From Beroe forskalii (Eukaryota > Ctenophora > Nuda > Beroida > Beroidae), in contig WFMF01000229.1 in assembly GCA_011033025.1 (NCBI GenBank), forward strand, positions 62,001 through 126,000: a stretch of 64,000 nucleotides of DNA, read 5' to 3'. Below the pieces are notes generated by a model, which saw only the letters and a list, made by a program, of their open reading frames with translations, did no database searches and was not told the DNA's origin. Made by a program: the position numbers and the translations under genes. Positions 11,700 through 23,329 of this stretch are shown here, piece by piece. Numbering within the stretch: the first letter of the stretch is position 1; each line of letters begins with the position of its first letter.

Positions 11700-12425
11700 T
11701 TAATCTTCGCTTGTCCATTGTCCAAGACATAAGATAATCAATTTATCCAATTTAGATGAGAAATGATCAGAATAAAACAAAAGTTCAGAATAAAACAAAA
11801 GTTTATTTCGCATTTCATTCTACACACCTAATTACTGAATATATATACAAGAAGAAAAAATCTGGTTTCAGGGTAATATGGAAAAATATAAGATTAGAAT
11901 GTTCTAAAGTTCTAATAGTGGGATTCTGATTTCAGGGTGTAGGGGAAACTTACTACTTTAGTATTAACTAAAGATTCAAATAATTATAGGATTCTGATAT
12001 CAGGGTGTAAGGGGAATTATATCGTTAGTTTAGGGTCATTAGAAAAATTCTAACAAGTGATCAGGAAATAGAGTTTAAAATTTCTTTGGCTTTGATATAG
12101 ATTGTCTTTGCCCTTTAGACTTTTTGTTGATAGATTAATCATACGCATGCTGCTTATTAATCCTCGTTCTCATTGAATTTCAAAATAATAGTCATCATCA
12201 AAGCAATGATAACCTTCGGCTTTATCAAAACATTCCCTTTAGCTATCCTCAATTCTGCTCTTAGTTTTCCTAATTTGATTTTTTTGGTTTCAAGTCACAA
12301 ACACATCTCAAAAAAGAGATGACAATTTCACAATTGTTCCACCACTTATCACCAAATTTTGTTTGTTTTTTCAAATCTTTGAAAAATTTTTCAGGAAGAA
12401 AAATTTTTATCCTCGCCCTGGGCCT
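11700..12425. other. AT-rich spacer, nothing supported
   Basis: A short phrase, GGATTCTGAT.TCAGGGTGTA, occurs twice (about 11931 and 11989). No frame or other signal is convincing. Confidence 0.5.
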
Positions 12426-12429
12426 TATC

Positions 12430-12790
12430 CTCCCTATGGGAAATGGATTTCAACTTTTGTGAAGGGGTGATCGAGAGTCCCTGCGGGCTCCCCATCGTCG
12501 ATCTCTGGTAGGTAGACTGGGTATGGGAGTTGGCTCCCCGTACCCAGTGGGGTCCCTCTGCGGCGGGACTGCTGCTGATGTCCCATGGCAGCCGGAATGC
12601 CGCAGATACAGCCTAGTCCATAGCGGACATAGCACCAAGCGTGCACCAGAGTCCAGATCTGGACTCTGGCCAGACAACCTTGCCATAGCGGCAATAGTCC
12701 CGAGTGGACAACTTCCATATTCCATAACCCCTTGCCATTGCGGCAAAACGGATTGATACCCATCTGATCCACTTAAAAAACACAAAATTC
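12430..12790. other. GC-rich island with a 20 bp palindrome
   Basis: Base composition rises sharply relative to both sides. Several short overlapping frames exist on both strands, none longer than 114 codons and none recognisable. AGAGTCCAGATCTGGACTCT at about 12648-12667 is a perfect palindrome, and CCATAGCG / CGCTATGG-like words recur. It directly precedes the 43-52 bp satellite and may be part of the same repeat. Confidence 0.45.
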
Positions 12791-12849
12791 CCAAAAGACA
12801 TCAACTCGCCACATCAAATTGCCACACCAACTCAAAGGTCACACACCAA

Positions 12850-13435
12850 CTCAAGGGTTCTGAAGCCCCATAGCAGGATACCAGTCCCACCCTTACCAAG
12901 GGTTCTGAAGCCCCAAGCGGGATACCAGTCCCTCCCTTACCAAGGATCTGAAGCCCCAAATGGGATACCAATTACCAGTCCTTCCCTTACCAAGGATCTG
13001 AAGCCCCAAGCGGGATACCAGTCCCACCCTTACCAAGGGTTCTGAAGCCCCAAGTGGGATACCAGTCCTTCCCTTATCAAGGATCTGAAGCCCCAAGCGG
13101 GATACCAGTCATTCCCTTACCAAGGATCTGAAGCCCCAAGTGGGATACCAATTACCAGTCCTTCCCTTACCAAGGGTTCTGAAGCCCCAAAAGGGATACC
13201 AGTCCCTCCCTTACTAAGAATCTGAAGCCCCAAGTGGGATACCAATTACCAGTCCTTCCCTTACCAAGGATCTGAAGCCCCAAGCGGGATACCAGTCCTT
13301 CCCTTATCAAGGATCTGAAGCCCCAAGCAGGATACAAGTCCATCTCTTATCAAGGGTTCTGAAGCCCCACAGCGGGATACCAGTCCCTCCTAACCAAGGG
13401 TTCTGAAGCCCCACAGCGGGATACCAGTCCCTTAG
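12850..13435. repeat. 43-52 bp satellite, about 12-13 copies
   Basis: The phrase TCTGAAGCCCCAAGCGGGAT followed by ACCAGTCC.TCCCTTACCAAGG recurs throughout. Spacing is 43-45 bases in most units and about 50 where ATTACCAG is duplicated inside the unit. A 67-codon minus frame is a reading of the repeat. Confidence 0.92.
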
Positions 13436-14170
13436 TCTGACTCTAGCCTCAGCTAAGATGCTTAAAATCCTGAAACTTTTTTCGGGTATATGCTTACAAT
13501 CTTGACACTTGTCCCACGCTTTTTTTCTTCAAATACACTCTGTTCTGCTTTCTGAAGCAAATACCAGGCATCGTTCGGATATTGCATCATTAAATACACT
13601 TTCTAAAACATATCTTACAATTATTTGAGTACCTAAGACCGCCTTGGAGCCGTCATAAATGCCAAAATACAAGCATAAACGTGTAGAAACCTGACCCCTA
13701 ACAACCTATCAACAATGTCAATTCATCGTCAAGACATACCTATAACAACTTGATGACTGTCCTGGTTAACTCTGGCCTCAGTTAATATGCATATGCAATC
13801 TTGACACTTTTAGCGTATATGCTTACAATCTTGACACATTTTAAAATGCACTTGGTTCCACTTTCTGAGGCGATTACCACACGTTGTACGGATACTGTAT
13901 GATTTGATATACCTCTAGAACATTATATAGCAACATTTGGGTACCTATGACTTACTTGGAACCGTCAGAAACTCCCAATTTGTGGCATAAACTTGTTTAT
14001 CAATTCAATGTCTCTATACTCTATAGTCTATATCTATATCATCATCATCATGAATTTAACCCAGATCTAAATCTGGCCTCAGGTTATATGCTTACAACCC
14101 TCACTCTGTTTCGTGTATATGAGTATATCATTGCCATTTTTACTCCTTTTTTGTGGCGGCACCATAGGGG
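13436..14170. repeat. Diverged tandem repeat of ~330 bp, two copies and part of a third
   Basis: CTGGCCTCAGTTAATATGC, GTATATGCTTACAATCTTGA, TTTCTGAAGC.AATACCA, GAGTACCTAAGAC and GGA.CCGTCA recur in the same order from about 13436, 13766 and (start only) 14066. Copies are heavily diverged. Confidence 0.65.
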
Positions 14171-14174
14171 CAGC

Positions 14175-14665
14175 CTGAGCCTAAAATCTCCAAACCTATG
14201 TGAGAAGGAACATACATGTCTACAAACCAGAACTGCCTAATTAACAGCAAGAGCAAGAGGGGCCCTAACTCCTCCCCCTTTATTTTAACACTGTCCCGGA
14301 GTTAATCACCTTAGATCACTTCTTTGGGGAGTGCCTTGCTTACTCCCATACTAGCATAAAAGGCAGCTGATTTTTGGCATCCTATGCAAAAGCCTTACAC
14401 GCAGAAATAGGACCAAGCAGTCATTCACTAATGATTTTACCTCCCATAGTCATATTATAGTGTCAGGACATTATGATCTCCCCATCCTGCCATGATGTAG
14501 TTATGATGACCGTCATGATGTCATTATGGCCATCCCATGGGGACATATCATTCTGTTCTCACTAAGTTTCTCAGCAGGCACCACAAAACTCTGGATTAGA
14601 TAGCAACCCACCTATCAAGAGATAATTGACATGACAATCAGCTGACCCGAATCAACAAGTCCCAT
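14175..14665. other. Spacer, nothing supported
   Basis: A run of CATGATGT/GTCATTATGG-like words lies near 14490-14540. No gene or clear repeat was seen. Confidence 0.5.
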
Positions 14666-14669
14666 CCCA

Positions 14670-14955
14670 GCTCAACAGAGTCGTGCCACTGAGCGCAGGC
14701 GCACATTCATTTTCTAAACTAAATAACACCACACGAAGCAGGAAGGAGACGCCCCTGCCGTAGATTGTAGAAAACCAACTCTTCTGTAATAAAATGAGTA
14801 AAAACACACCAAACTATTACAACATATACACATACTAAAAACACAAGTTAAAAGCCGGTCCCACCGCTTCTCAACAGAGTAGTGCCATGGAGCGCAGGTG
14901 CGGGAACATTTTAAAGCACATCACATAAGCAGGAAGGAGAGGCACACGCGGCACG
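14670..14955. repeat. Two direct copies of an ~85 bp motif
   Basis: TCAACAGAGT.GTGCCA.GGAGCGCAGG ... AAGCAGGAAGGAGA occurs at about 14677-14760 and again at 14870-14955. It may be the variable end of a retroposon whose A-rich tail lies at 15319-15340; this link is inference. Confidence 0.55.
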
Positions 14956-15059
14956 TGCGCCGGCATATAACTAACTCCTCAGCAACAAACGGCAGTACGA
15001 ACATACAAACCTATCACACCATAAAAATACACTACAAATACCAATAAATTTCAAACCAG

Positions 15060-15342
15060 CACAACTCGCCATCAGAGCCATAGAAGTCGATGGTTGTAGG
15101 TTAAGGCCCATGTCGCCACCCACCACAGGGATCAAGGTAGTCAATCTTCGGAGGGCGCCCCCGACTCAATTAGCATCTGTAAAGATGCTATCATCTGGCA
15201 TCCCAGGTAAGGGGTACTAGTCAAACTAGTAGTGCATGCCAGGTGGGTTCCAGCAGAGCTCTCTGCTATGGAGAGCTGCCACCTCCCACGCGTGGCGGGG
15301 GAGGTGGTCAGTGAACATTGCAAAAAAAAAGAAAAAAAAATT
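15060..15342 (+). mobile_element. Possible retroposon 3' end with A-rich tail
   Basis: A GC-richer block ends in GC followed by nine A, G and nine A (15319-15340), just upstream of the SMAP exon. It contains small stem-forming words (GCATCTGTAAAGATGC, ACTAGTCAAACTAGT, GAGCTCTC...GAGAGCT) like the 3' ends of some non-LTR elements. No reverse-transcriptase frame is present, and no clear flanking duplication was found. Confidence 0.35.
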
Positions 15343-15436
15343 ATCATGTGGCGTTTAAATTTGAAAAGCCCCTCCCTCCCCTTGATGATTGCGTAATATG
15401 TAAAAGATCTCTTATCTAATCCGAAACTTCCCTCAG

Positions 15437-15760
15437 GTGGACAACATGCTGGCGTGGGGTAACGGCATCGCTAACGAGTACTACGAGTATAAACTCCCGC
15501 CCGACTTCCGGCGTCCTAAAGATGACGTGGAGGTAGAGAAGCTGATCCGCAACAAGTACGACAAGAAGCTCTACATCCACGAGAACTTCGACTACGCGTC
15601 CACTGTCAAACACCAGCCAGCCTCCTCCTCTACTGCTCCTCCTGCTCAGAGTAGTGATCTCAGTAGCAAGTACAAGAAGAGTAGCGCTAGAGTGGAGCCC
15701 GCTCATATTAACGCTCCTACTAAGAACATCCCTGTAGTCCCGCTCAAGACATACTCTGAG
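15437..15760 (+). CDS. SMAP: SMAP-type ArfGAP, internal exon (end of ArfGAP region and linker start)
   Basis: SMAP proteins are Arf GTPase-activating proteins that bind clathrin and act in endosomal and trans-Golgi vesicle traffic. This 108-codon exon (phase 0) follows CCCTCAG and ends GAG|GTAAGG. Its protein begins with residues VDNMLAWGN and continues through YYEYKLPPDFRRP and EKLIRNKYDKKLY. This matches the last helix of the ArfGAP domain, where the family shows an MGN...YEANLP..FRRP...IR.KYEKK pattern. A serine/proline/alanine-rich linker follows (about residues 55-108). The exon is internal, so its first codon (GTG) is not a start. The zinc-finger exons (CX2C...CX2C) were not found in the 15 kb upstream and should lie before the window. 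It lies between two inverted copies of a 2.6 kb repeat. Confidence 0.85.
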
Positions 15761-16622
15761 GTAAGGGGGATCAGGGATGGAGAGTGTGTGGGCATAGGTT
15801 GTATAGTGCATTATATACTACACATTGTACACTAGTAGTGTACAATGTACATACTTGCAGTAAGTGTAGTGTAACACTACTACACTGCAAGGATGTGTTT
15901 TGATAAACATAGCTTTATAATACTGTATGAAACTTTGTTTGTGTTTTATGCCTCTGGTTAACGGTGGGTTATGAAAAACTGATAATGGTTGGGCGTTTTA
16001 ACTTTTGATCCGAGAATTTTCTGGAAAATTCCAAATCTGTCAATAGTGAGCTGTATAGTATGTGCGTCTGTCTCTCAACAAAATATTGTTATAGGAAGAT
16101 GTTGGTGGTGATGAAGCTGCTTAAGTTTTACATAGTTACACTTTAAAGTGTGCTATTAAACACCTCACATACCAACATCACCACATGGAAGAGTTAACTT
16201 AGTGACATCCGAATACATCGTGGAATGTGGCTTATTAGGAGAAATGCTTACTTTGACATGTTTACCACAGTTAATTACTACAGTATACATAGTAAAATAC
16301 GACAACTGACAAGTGCATTCCAGCTCAGCTTCCTTCTAGAACTTTGGACAAAGCCTGCAGCTTTTGTAGGAGCATTTAACGAGCTTCAAACATTACTAAA
16401 GAGCATTTTGTGTATGTTGCTTTGTATCATCGGCTGATGATACACAAAAGCTGCGATATGCATCTATTGCTATTTGGAACATTTCGTTCATAGTATGCAC
16501 ACACCACGATCTCTTGTCAACAAGTAAAAGGTCAAAAACACCAAAATAAATGCAATATACATGTATACATCATTTTGTGGTGTACGTTGCACGTGTGACG
16601 TTGCATAATGACGACAAAGTGG

Positions 16623-19271
16623 TTCTCAATTATTGTCTACCAATTACCAGATTATTATTAGTTATCTGTTGTTAAGTCTGCCGTGTGCCATTCACAGCTA
16701 TTATTATGGCCTTTCTTTTATTCCATCCATTATCTCATTATATCGACAATCTGTACTTCACACTGTACACACTTAAAGACCTGTTATATACACATGCTGT
16801 TGGGTGAGAAAGAGCAGTTGTTTTGGGTGCCAGTATACCATCTTATGATTTATTCAACTATCTTTTCAATTCCATACTTAAGTAAACCGAACGTAACAAT
16901 GAAACATGCATTATGCAATTTATTGCCACCACGTGTGTTGAAGAGGACAAATTAGAACTAGAGGTTAGAACGCCAAACGGTACAATGAAAGGCAAAGAAA
17001 TTGCTTATATAACGCAATATAATAAGCATAAATACCAACCAAATTCTAAGACAACCATGCATAAACATACACAGAACCCATGTGACACCCCTTCGAAATA
17101 GGACACCCGCTCCTGACCCTCTAGTGTGTACTCACCAACTGAGTAACCCTCTCTTCAGCTCTTTGCGTCCCACACTACACACTCTCAGTCTCTCCATCTG
17201 TAACCTTCGGGAACCTTCCCTCCCTTCCTAAGTTGGGCATCTCAAACTAGAAGTTCCCCTGATATTGTGCCCCCACTGTGCTGCCTAATGGTCCCCACAC
17301 ACGTGCTGTACTGACATACCTTGTTTTTAGGGATAATCACTGCACAGAGAGAGACCACCTGGACGTACTGTGCCATGAAAATCATCAAGTTATCAAAGAT
17401 TGGAGAGGACTGATAAATTGACGCTCGATTATAACATCGCGTCGTTTCCGATCAAGTACTTATTACTTAAAGGGATGTGTATGTCTTGATGTGTGCTAAG
17501 TTTAGACCTAGAGAGCTTGAGGAATAGAGGGTATACTGGCAGAACTCTCTCATATTATCATGGGCAACTATTTCCTGACTATTGAAAGAGCAGCGTCATG
17601 TACCCAATATTACTATCTCCTCTCTATCCCTCAACCCCTGCCTCATCTTTCACCTAAGCTTATCGATATCTCCTAAGAACTAGCAATAGGCGTAGCCTTA
17701 TTGTATCAGATCATTTTGCCGGCTGTATCTTTTATCAATCCTCGCATTGCTTTTCCAAACTTCCATGCCGGCTCAACCGCCGTCAAGTTCCTAATTCTCC
17801 TTCCAATCCAACACACTTCCTTAGAAGGAAAATTAGTCTTCTATCAATGGTTGGCTCGCCCCTCCCCTCCAAGCGCTAGAGTCTAGACCAACATCTCTCC
17901 GTGTGGTCAAGGGCGTAGCCAGGGGGCAGGCGACTCAGGCGGCTGCCTCCCCATTTTTGGCTACACCCCTGCGTGTGGTCTAGGAGAACTAGGAAAGTAT
18001 CAGCTGGTTCAGTGAAACAGCTTTCCGTATTGTGACAAATTTAGAATCTGTTCTTGTTACTCTCATATCACTGACTATTAAATTCTTGAATGGATTTTCT
18101 CGGGAGATAGTGTTCTAATACTGTGAATCCCCCATACGCTAGTCCATAAATTGAATTTTACCCCTAGATTCATGAAAGTCTCTATGCTTTTATGATTGTT
18201 ATGCACAAAAGGCTTAATAAGCTTTCTCTCTCAGAAACTACCTGTGATTGTGTTGGGATAATTGTAACACCTTGACTGTATTAGACTCAAACACTGCAAT
18301 TAAAAATGACAATGAAAAAAGAAACGAGAACAATCTCACATTATATTTGTGGACAAAGAGTGTACAAGAATTGCCGTCCCGGCGCATTTCTTGTTGTCCG
18401 TTGTTTGCGTATGCAGGCTCTTGATTTGTGCTTCATTCAACGTGCGCGTGCACGTGGGCGAATGATCGGACCAAATCCATGTGGCGAACTCTACGCGCGC
18501 GCAATCAACACAATTCGTAGAAGTTTCGACGATTCGTTTTGTTGCGCGCTACATATTGAGTTTCTTCAACACGGCCTCCATTTTTTGTTACGCGTTACAT
18601 TTTCTTACTTCCTTAGATATCATGCTATCGCACTTTATGGTTCTTATTGCACCCCTCCCCGGGCCGCCTCTTTTCGCATGATTTCAAGAGCTCAATCTGC
18701 CCGGCTACAGTTATTTCAGCAGCCAGCAGTGTAGTAGTTGAGTATTTGGCTGCTTTTTATTTCGGGAACTCCTGCTACTGTCTGAAAGAGTGAAAGTAAT
18801 AACAATTTCTTTCAGAAACCAAAGGTATTATACTATGACCTTAATGCACGCTTGTCGGTCAACTCATTTCCTCACAAGTAATGAATTGACAAATGAAATG
18901 AGAAAAGCGAAAGCAGACTACATCATCACCAGTGATTATTATATATAACACGTCAATCCACAGTGCACGGCACTTTATACACACTATTAAGCTGTAAGCT
19001 AAGTGTTGCAAGATTCAAAATTACAATCATGATCACATACGATATAATGCATCCTATTGTACTACATGTTAAGTGTCTACTGGCTAGTGAGGAGTGACGT
19101 ATCACGTCAGCATTACGCAATCTCAGGCATGATAGTATGGCCGCATTTAATTTTTGTATTGAGTCATATTGTCACGCCTTCCCTTTTACTGGAAATAAAT
19201 GAATCATAATATTATGTGTACCCTGAATATTTCGTGTAGCGATCAATTTAGCGATTTCAATGCCCTCGTGT
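16623..19271 (+). repeat. Right arm of the long inverted repeat, inside a SMAP intron
   Basis: It is the reverse complement of 1-3694 without that arm's satellite-filled insertion. It runs from TTCTCAATTATTGTCTACCA to ATTTCAATGCCCTCGTG. It lies wholly within the intron between the exons ending at 15760 and starting at 20091. It contains a small element at 17909-17971 that is missing from the left arm. Frames at 16683-16955, 16913-17101 and 18306-18734 show no known domain; the first two are the frameshifted counterpart of the frame at 3192-3464. Confidence 0.9.
17909..17971. mobile_element. 63 bp MITE-like insertion with 9 bp target duplication
   Basis: The ends AAGGGCGTAGCCA and TGGCTACACCCCT are inverted repeats. 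CGTGTGGTC flanks both sides (17900-17908 and 17972-17980), with one extra base possible at the right end. Duplications of 8-9 bp fit hAT-like or MULE-like families, but 63 bases are too few to assign it. The interior word CAGGCGGCTGCCTCCCC also occurs at about 11297. Confidence 0.65.
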
Positions 19272-20090
19272 CGACGTCAATGTGCGATTATACTGGGTAT
19301 GGTAAAGAAAAGGCTATCATATTGTAAAACTAGCAGACCCGTTGGGCCTGCTAGAATTCTATAGAATTGGATAGATAGCTCACTCGGCGGCGCTTCGTGT
19401 CATTCCGTTCGACAACAATTTGCACCTCTTAGCCTTTTTCTCGATAATTTCTTGGCAAGGTCAAATTTAATTGTGCGCGCCCGCACAAAAAACATAATTC
19501 ACGTGCTATTTCACTTTGGGATAAGATTCTCTGCTTAGCGACCACGCCCTTACTATTGTATTCTCAAATGCAAGCTCTCCTTGTGAGTTGTATCGTAATG
19601 ATTTTCTGAGTATAATTACTGATTACGTACTACTGCAATGTGCATCATGTATGCGGGTGTGTTTTATGGTATATTGTGTTCTTGCTCTTGCATTTTACGT
19701 CCGGATCTAGCCTCCTGTATATATAAATATGTTCATAACCAATCAAGAAATTAACTGGAAATTAAATCCATGACCCATGCCTCTACTCCCATGACTATGA
19801 TTATTGATCGTTGCAGCAAAATCCGTATGAAATCCTGGTGTATTTGATGATATTGATATTTTAATAATAATAATAATTATGATAAAATATAAGATGTTCT
19901 AGGTGTCAGTCTACAGCGTGTTCAGTGTTGTTTCTGTAGCAACTGTCTCTACTTATAATCGTTTTGGGTCGACAATCCACAATTTGGTTGTGATATTATA
20001 TATTCATTAGTTGAGATCATATTCTGAATCATCTAATTGTTGTGATCACTATTAATCATCTAGTCGTTGTGATCACTATTTTTATTTCAG
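19272..20090 (+). other. Remaining SMAP intron sequence
   Basis: AT-rich sequence ending in a good acceptor (CACTATTTTTATTTCAG). A hairpin with stem CTAGCAG/CTGCTAG lies near 19329-19353, an ATA/AAT run near 19860-19880, and TCTAGTCGTTGTGATCACTA is nearly duplicated at 20030-20080. No gene was seen. Confidence 0.6.
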
Positions 20091-20171
20091 GCGTACGTTC
20101 CCCCAAAGGTCACTGCTCCGAAACCTGTAGCAAAGAAAGCACCTGCCGCCGAACAACCCAGCTTACTCCAG
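20091..20171 (+). CDS. SMAP: SMAP-type ArfGAP, short linker exon
   Basis: A 27-codon phase-0 exon after TTTTTATTTCAG, ending CAG|GTATTA. It encodes AYVPPKVTAPKPVAKK followed by a short segment ending SLLQ. It is rich in lysine, proline and alanine, as expected for the disordered linker after the ArfGAP domain in this family. The reading frame joins without a gap to the exons on both sides. The upstream intron is 4330 bases and holds the right inverted-repeat arm; the downstream intron is 164 bases. Confidence 0.8.
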
Positions 20172-20335
20172 GTATTACTTTGAAACAGTGAGTTTGGGGC
20201 GTTGTCAAAGTCGTTTTTGCAGCGTTAAGCTGTTAGCATCTATACTCAGTCTGTCATTTTTGTTCTCCTCAGGCTCTTACTGAAGTACTGAGAGCTACTT
20301 TTTCTGGAAATAATGGACATTGCATTATGTTTCAG

Positions 20336-21298
20336 GTGTCTCTAGAATCGTCTGCCCCTGCCCCCACCCCTACTCCTGCTACCAAAACCACCACTAACTC
20401 GGATCTGGTGGACTTGTTTGGCGACATGGTGTCTAGCGCCCCTCCTCCTGCCTCCTCCTCTGTTGCTCCCTCCAATACCGCCCCTGAAACTAACCTCCTG
20501 CAAGACACTGCCACCGCCCCCAAGGAGGAGCCTAAGAAGAGTGTCAAGGACTCCATAATGTCGCTGTACGGTACCGCCCCCTCTGGTGGGTTCCAGTTCG
20601 GTAATAACATGATGATGTCTCCGCCCCAGCAACAGATGCCGAGTAATGGGGCCTTCCCGGGGATTCCACAGCAACAGGGAATGATGCCGTCGCCCTCTCA
20701 GTTCCCACAACAGTTTAGCAACAATGTTGCCTCGCAAAGCAACGGATCCCCCCATCCCCAGATGATGCAGCAGCAGCAGCAGCAGTTTGGTAATCAGATG
20801 TTTGGTGGGCCACAGCTCGGGCAGTTCAATAACCAACAGTTACAGAGACCTCCACAACAACAGAGACCCCCACAACAACAGAGCCCCAATGCTGGGTTTG
20901 GAAACATGCAGAATGGCGCTCAGACCATGCAGGGTAATAATGTCCATATGATGAACAACATGCAAATGATGGGCAACATGCCGGCTACAAACATGCGCGG
21001 GTTCAATGCCCAACAGCAGGCCTTTAGTGGGAATAACTCTCAAATGATGAACAATGGACAGGGAATGACCATGAATGGACAGGGAATGACCATGAATGGA
21101 CAGGGAATGACCATGAATGGACAAGGCATGACCATGAATGGACAGGGCATGACCATGAATGGACAGGGCATGAATAATGGAATGTTTGGTAATAACATGA
21201 TGGGAGCCCCCTCGTCGCAGTTTGGTTTTAACTCCGGACCCCCGGCTAACCAGCAGCAACATCTCGACAGTATTCAGCGACAACTCCAACAGTTGAAG
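20336..21298 (+). CDS. SMAP: SMAP-type ArfGAP, large Q/N/M-rich exon
   Basis: A 321-codon phase-0 exon following ATTATGTTTCAG and ending TTGAAG|GTTATT. Near its start it has SDLVDLFGDM, a clathrin-box-like LVDLF. It then carries NLLQD and KKSVKDSIMSLYGT, matching the KDSI.SLYGT motif that marks SMAP1/2. The remainder is low-complexity and rich in Q, N, M, P and G, with a CAG run at about 20769-20786 and five to six copies of the heptad NGQGMTM (about 21053-21178). The upstream ATG in the same frame (20327) lies in the intron and is not a start. If the next intron were retained, translation would end at 21320 after seven further residues. Confidence 0.87.
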
Positions 21299-21687
21299 GT
21301 TATTAGAGCTCTTATTACGTAATTACCTCGTTTTATATGTATTATCGCTGTAACATGATGTACTAACATCACGATGCTATTTATATAAACTGTACATGGG
21401 CGTATCTTCAATCTTAGACGGTATGACATAATCATATGCTAACGTACCAGATTTACCTCTGAATATTCTGCATATTCAGATGCCTTCGTTATCAGATGTT
21501 CATACATAAACGCATATTTTGTACCTTTACCAATTACCAATGAGCCAAAGAAAATACCATGAAAAATCAGATAAGATCAAATTATGAAATTGGATGTAGA
21601 CGCAACGTTTATATGATTCATCTGACTTTGTTCCAATGACACTGTCAGTAATACGACTGTCATTTTGATGAAATACATCGTTTTCAG

Positions 21688-21735
21688 GTTGGTCAAGGGC
21701 AGCCGGGATGGGCACAGACTTCAGGATCGGGCTGA
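21688..21735 (+). CDS. SMAP: SMAP-type ArfGAP, last coding exon and stop
   Basis: After ATCGTTTTCAG the phase-0 frame continues VGQGQPGWAQTSGSG and stops at TGA 21733-21735. The preceding intron is 389 bases. The joined C-terminus (LQQLK then VGQGQPGW) has a W-containing tail, as SMAP proteins often do, but this part is weakly conserved, so the assignment rests mainly on splice signals and phase. Confidence 0.7.
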   Translation, partial: VGQGQPGWAQTSGSG

Positions 21736-22127
21736 CACAAAACCACGAGATCACGGCCCTAGCGTGACAGAAGACCAAGAATCCCTGGTTCCTTGACCTC
21801 GGCAATGATGCACCGTCTTTAGTGTAGTTCCTACAGGACTTAGTTAATTGATAATGATTTGATTTGATTTGACTTGTTGAAGAACCTGTTCATAATACGT
21901 TAAATTGGAGACTGCTCAAAGTAGATCATATAGTTTGGAGTTAATTTGGAGGGTATGTTGATAAGTATTGATAGTTTGAATCTCTTGCTATGCATGTTGG
22001 TAAATTATCACACATTGAACTGTAAGGGGTTAAATGAATACGTGTCAATTGTCAAATACACTAACAAGTACACATGTCATGTAGTGTCCAATTAAATACA
22101 CGTTGCAATATTTACATAACAGTAATA
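21736..22127 (+). other. SMAP: Probable SMAP 3' untranslated region
   Basis: Unique AT-rich sequence between the stop codon and the pogo-like element. ATTAAA at 22091-22096 is the best polyadenylation signal candidate before the element begins. The true end cannot be fixed from sequence alone. Confidence 0.4.
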
Positions 22128-22324
22128 CAGTCAAATCTGCCTCAAAAAGGGGTAAAAAGTGGACAAATTCTACACCAAGCGATTTTGCAGGGATTCTATA
22201 GTTTTTTGCATGAAAAATCGATCTAACAACTTTCCACACCTCTCCAGAGTGTGGAAAGTGCCGAAAATCGATTTTAGCCGAGGCGCAGCCGACTGATAAG
22301 TGTAAAAAATCGTATCTCGGCTCA

Positions 22325-22960
22325 GGAAGGTCGTAGAGACTTCATCTTGGGCGGAAAATGTGCGCAATGAGCATGTTTATATACAATTGTCAACAAAAAT
22401 ATGCCCTAAAATGCTCAGGAACGGAGTTACAGGCGAAAACAGATTTTTTGGGCAGGCGCAAGACCTGCATAAGGCGAATTTTGTATCTCAGTCCAGGAAG
22501 GTCGTAGAGACTTCATCTTGGGCGGAAAATGTGCGCAATGGCCATGTTTATATATAATTGTTCACAAAAATATGCCCTAAGATGCTAAGGAACGGAGTAA
22601 CGGGTGAAAAACTGATTTTTTGGGCCAACGCAAGACATGATTTAGGCGAATTTTGTATCTCAGTCCAGGAAGGTCGTAGAGACTTCATCTTGGGGCGGAA
22701 AATGCGCAATGGCCCTGTTTATATACAATTGTTCACAAAAATATGCCCTAAAATGCTAAGGAACGGAGTAACGGGCGAAAAACTGATTTTTGGGCCAACA
22801 CAAGACCTGATTTAGGCCAATTTTGTATCTCAGTCCAGGAAGGTTGTAGAGACTTCATCTTGGGCGGAAAATGTGCGCAATGGCCATGTTTATTCTGTAC
22901 GACTTGCTGATAAAAGAGTAAAGGATAAACATGTGCCCTGAAATTCTCAGAAGAAAGTTA
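22325..22960. repeat. ~171 bp tandem units inside the pogo-like left arm
   Basis: The phrase GGAAGGTCGTAGAGACTTCA begins units at about 22325, 22496, 22668 and 22839. Inverted units fill 23800-24440 and 27200-27835. A lone diverged unit lies at 45640-45775. Confidence 0.88.
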
Positions 22961-23034
22961 TAGGCGAAAATGAAATTTGGCGATGGTTTGAGACGATTTT
23001 CCTTATAATCACTGTCCAGTAAAAGAGACGGGTA

Positions 23035-23215
23035 ACGGACATTTGATCTCATGACATTTCATCTCAATGGCAATTTATCTTGTAATATTTCAACCCCACG
23101 CAAAGGTAAGGATCTGGGTTAGGTAATGGTTAGCGTATGGGTAAGAGTTAGGATTCGGGGTAAGGTTATAGGTGATGTTTAGGGGGTCAGACAGGGAGAT
23201 GAAGTATCCTGACAT
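23035..23215. mobile_element. Small MITE with CATTTCATCTC ends and TTAGGG-like core (copy 1)
   Basis: The left part has GGACATTTGATCTCATGACA and ACATTTCATCTCA. The right part has GGGAGATGAAGTATCCTGAC and ATGAAATTCTCA, an imperfect inverted repeat. The core holds degenerate GGTTAGG/GGTTAGCGTAAGG words. A related copy in the opposite core orientation is at 42410-42595. Confidence 0.6.
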
Positions 23216-23329
23216 GAAATTCTCACACCCATAGAGACTTCCGGCTGAGCAGAAAATAATTGGAATGGTCAACTCAGGAAGTAGGAAGAGAGTACAGGAA
23301 TGTCTAAAACGAGGTAACGATTAACCACC

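Noticed and set aside
1..15436. ArfGAP zinc-finger exons of the SMAP gene
   Set aside because: No CX2C...CX2C frame with splice sites was found, so the exons are presumed upstream of the window.
18306..18734. 142-codon gene in the right inverted-repeat arm
   Set aside because: I recognise no domain in it, and it sits inside repeat sequence without a promoter or splice context. I did not establish a matching frame in the left arm.
1..19271. A single giant Polinton-type transposon with long ends
   Set aside because: No polymerase, integrase, protease or capsid frame lies between the arms, and a host exon does.
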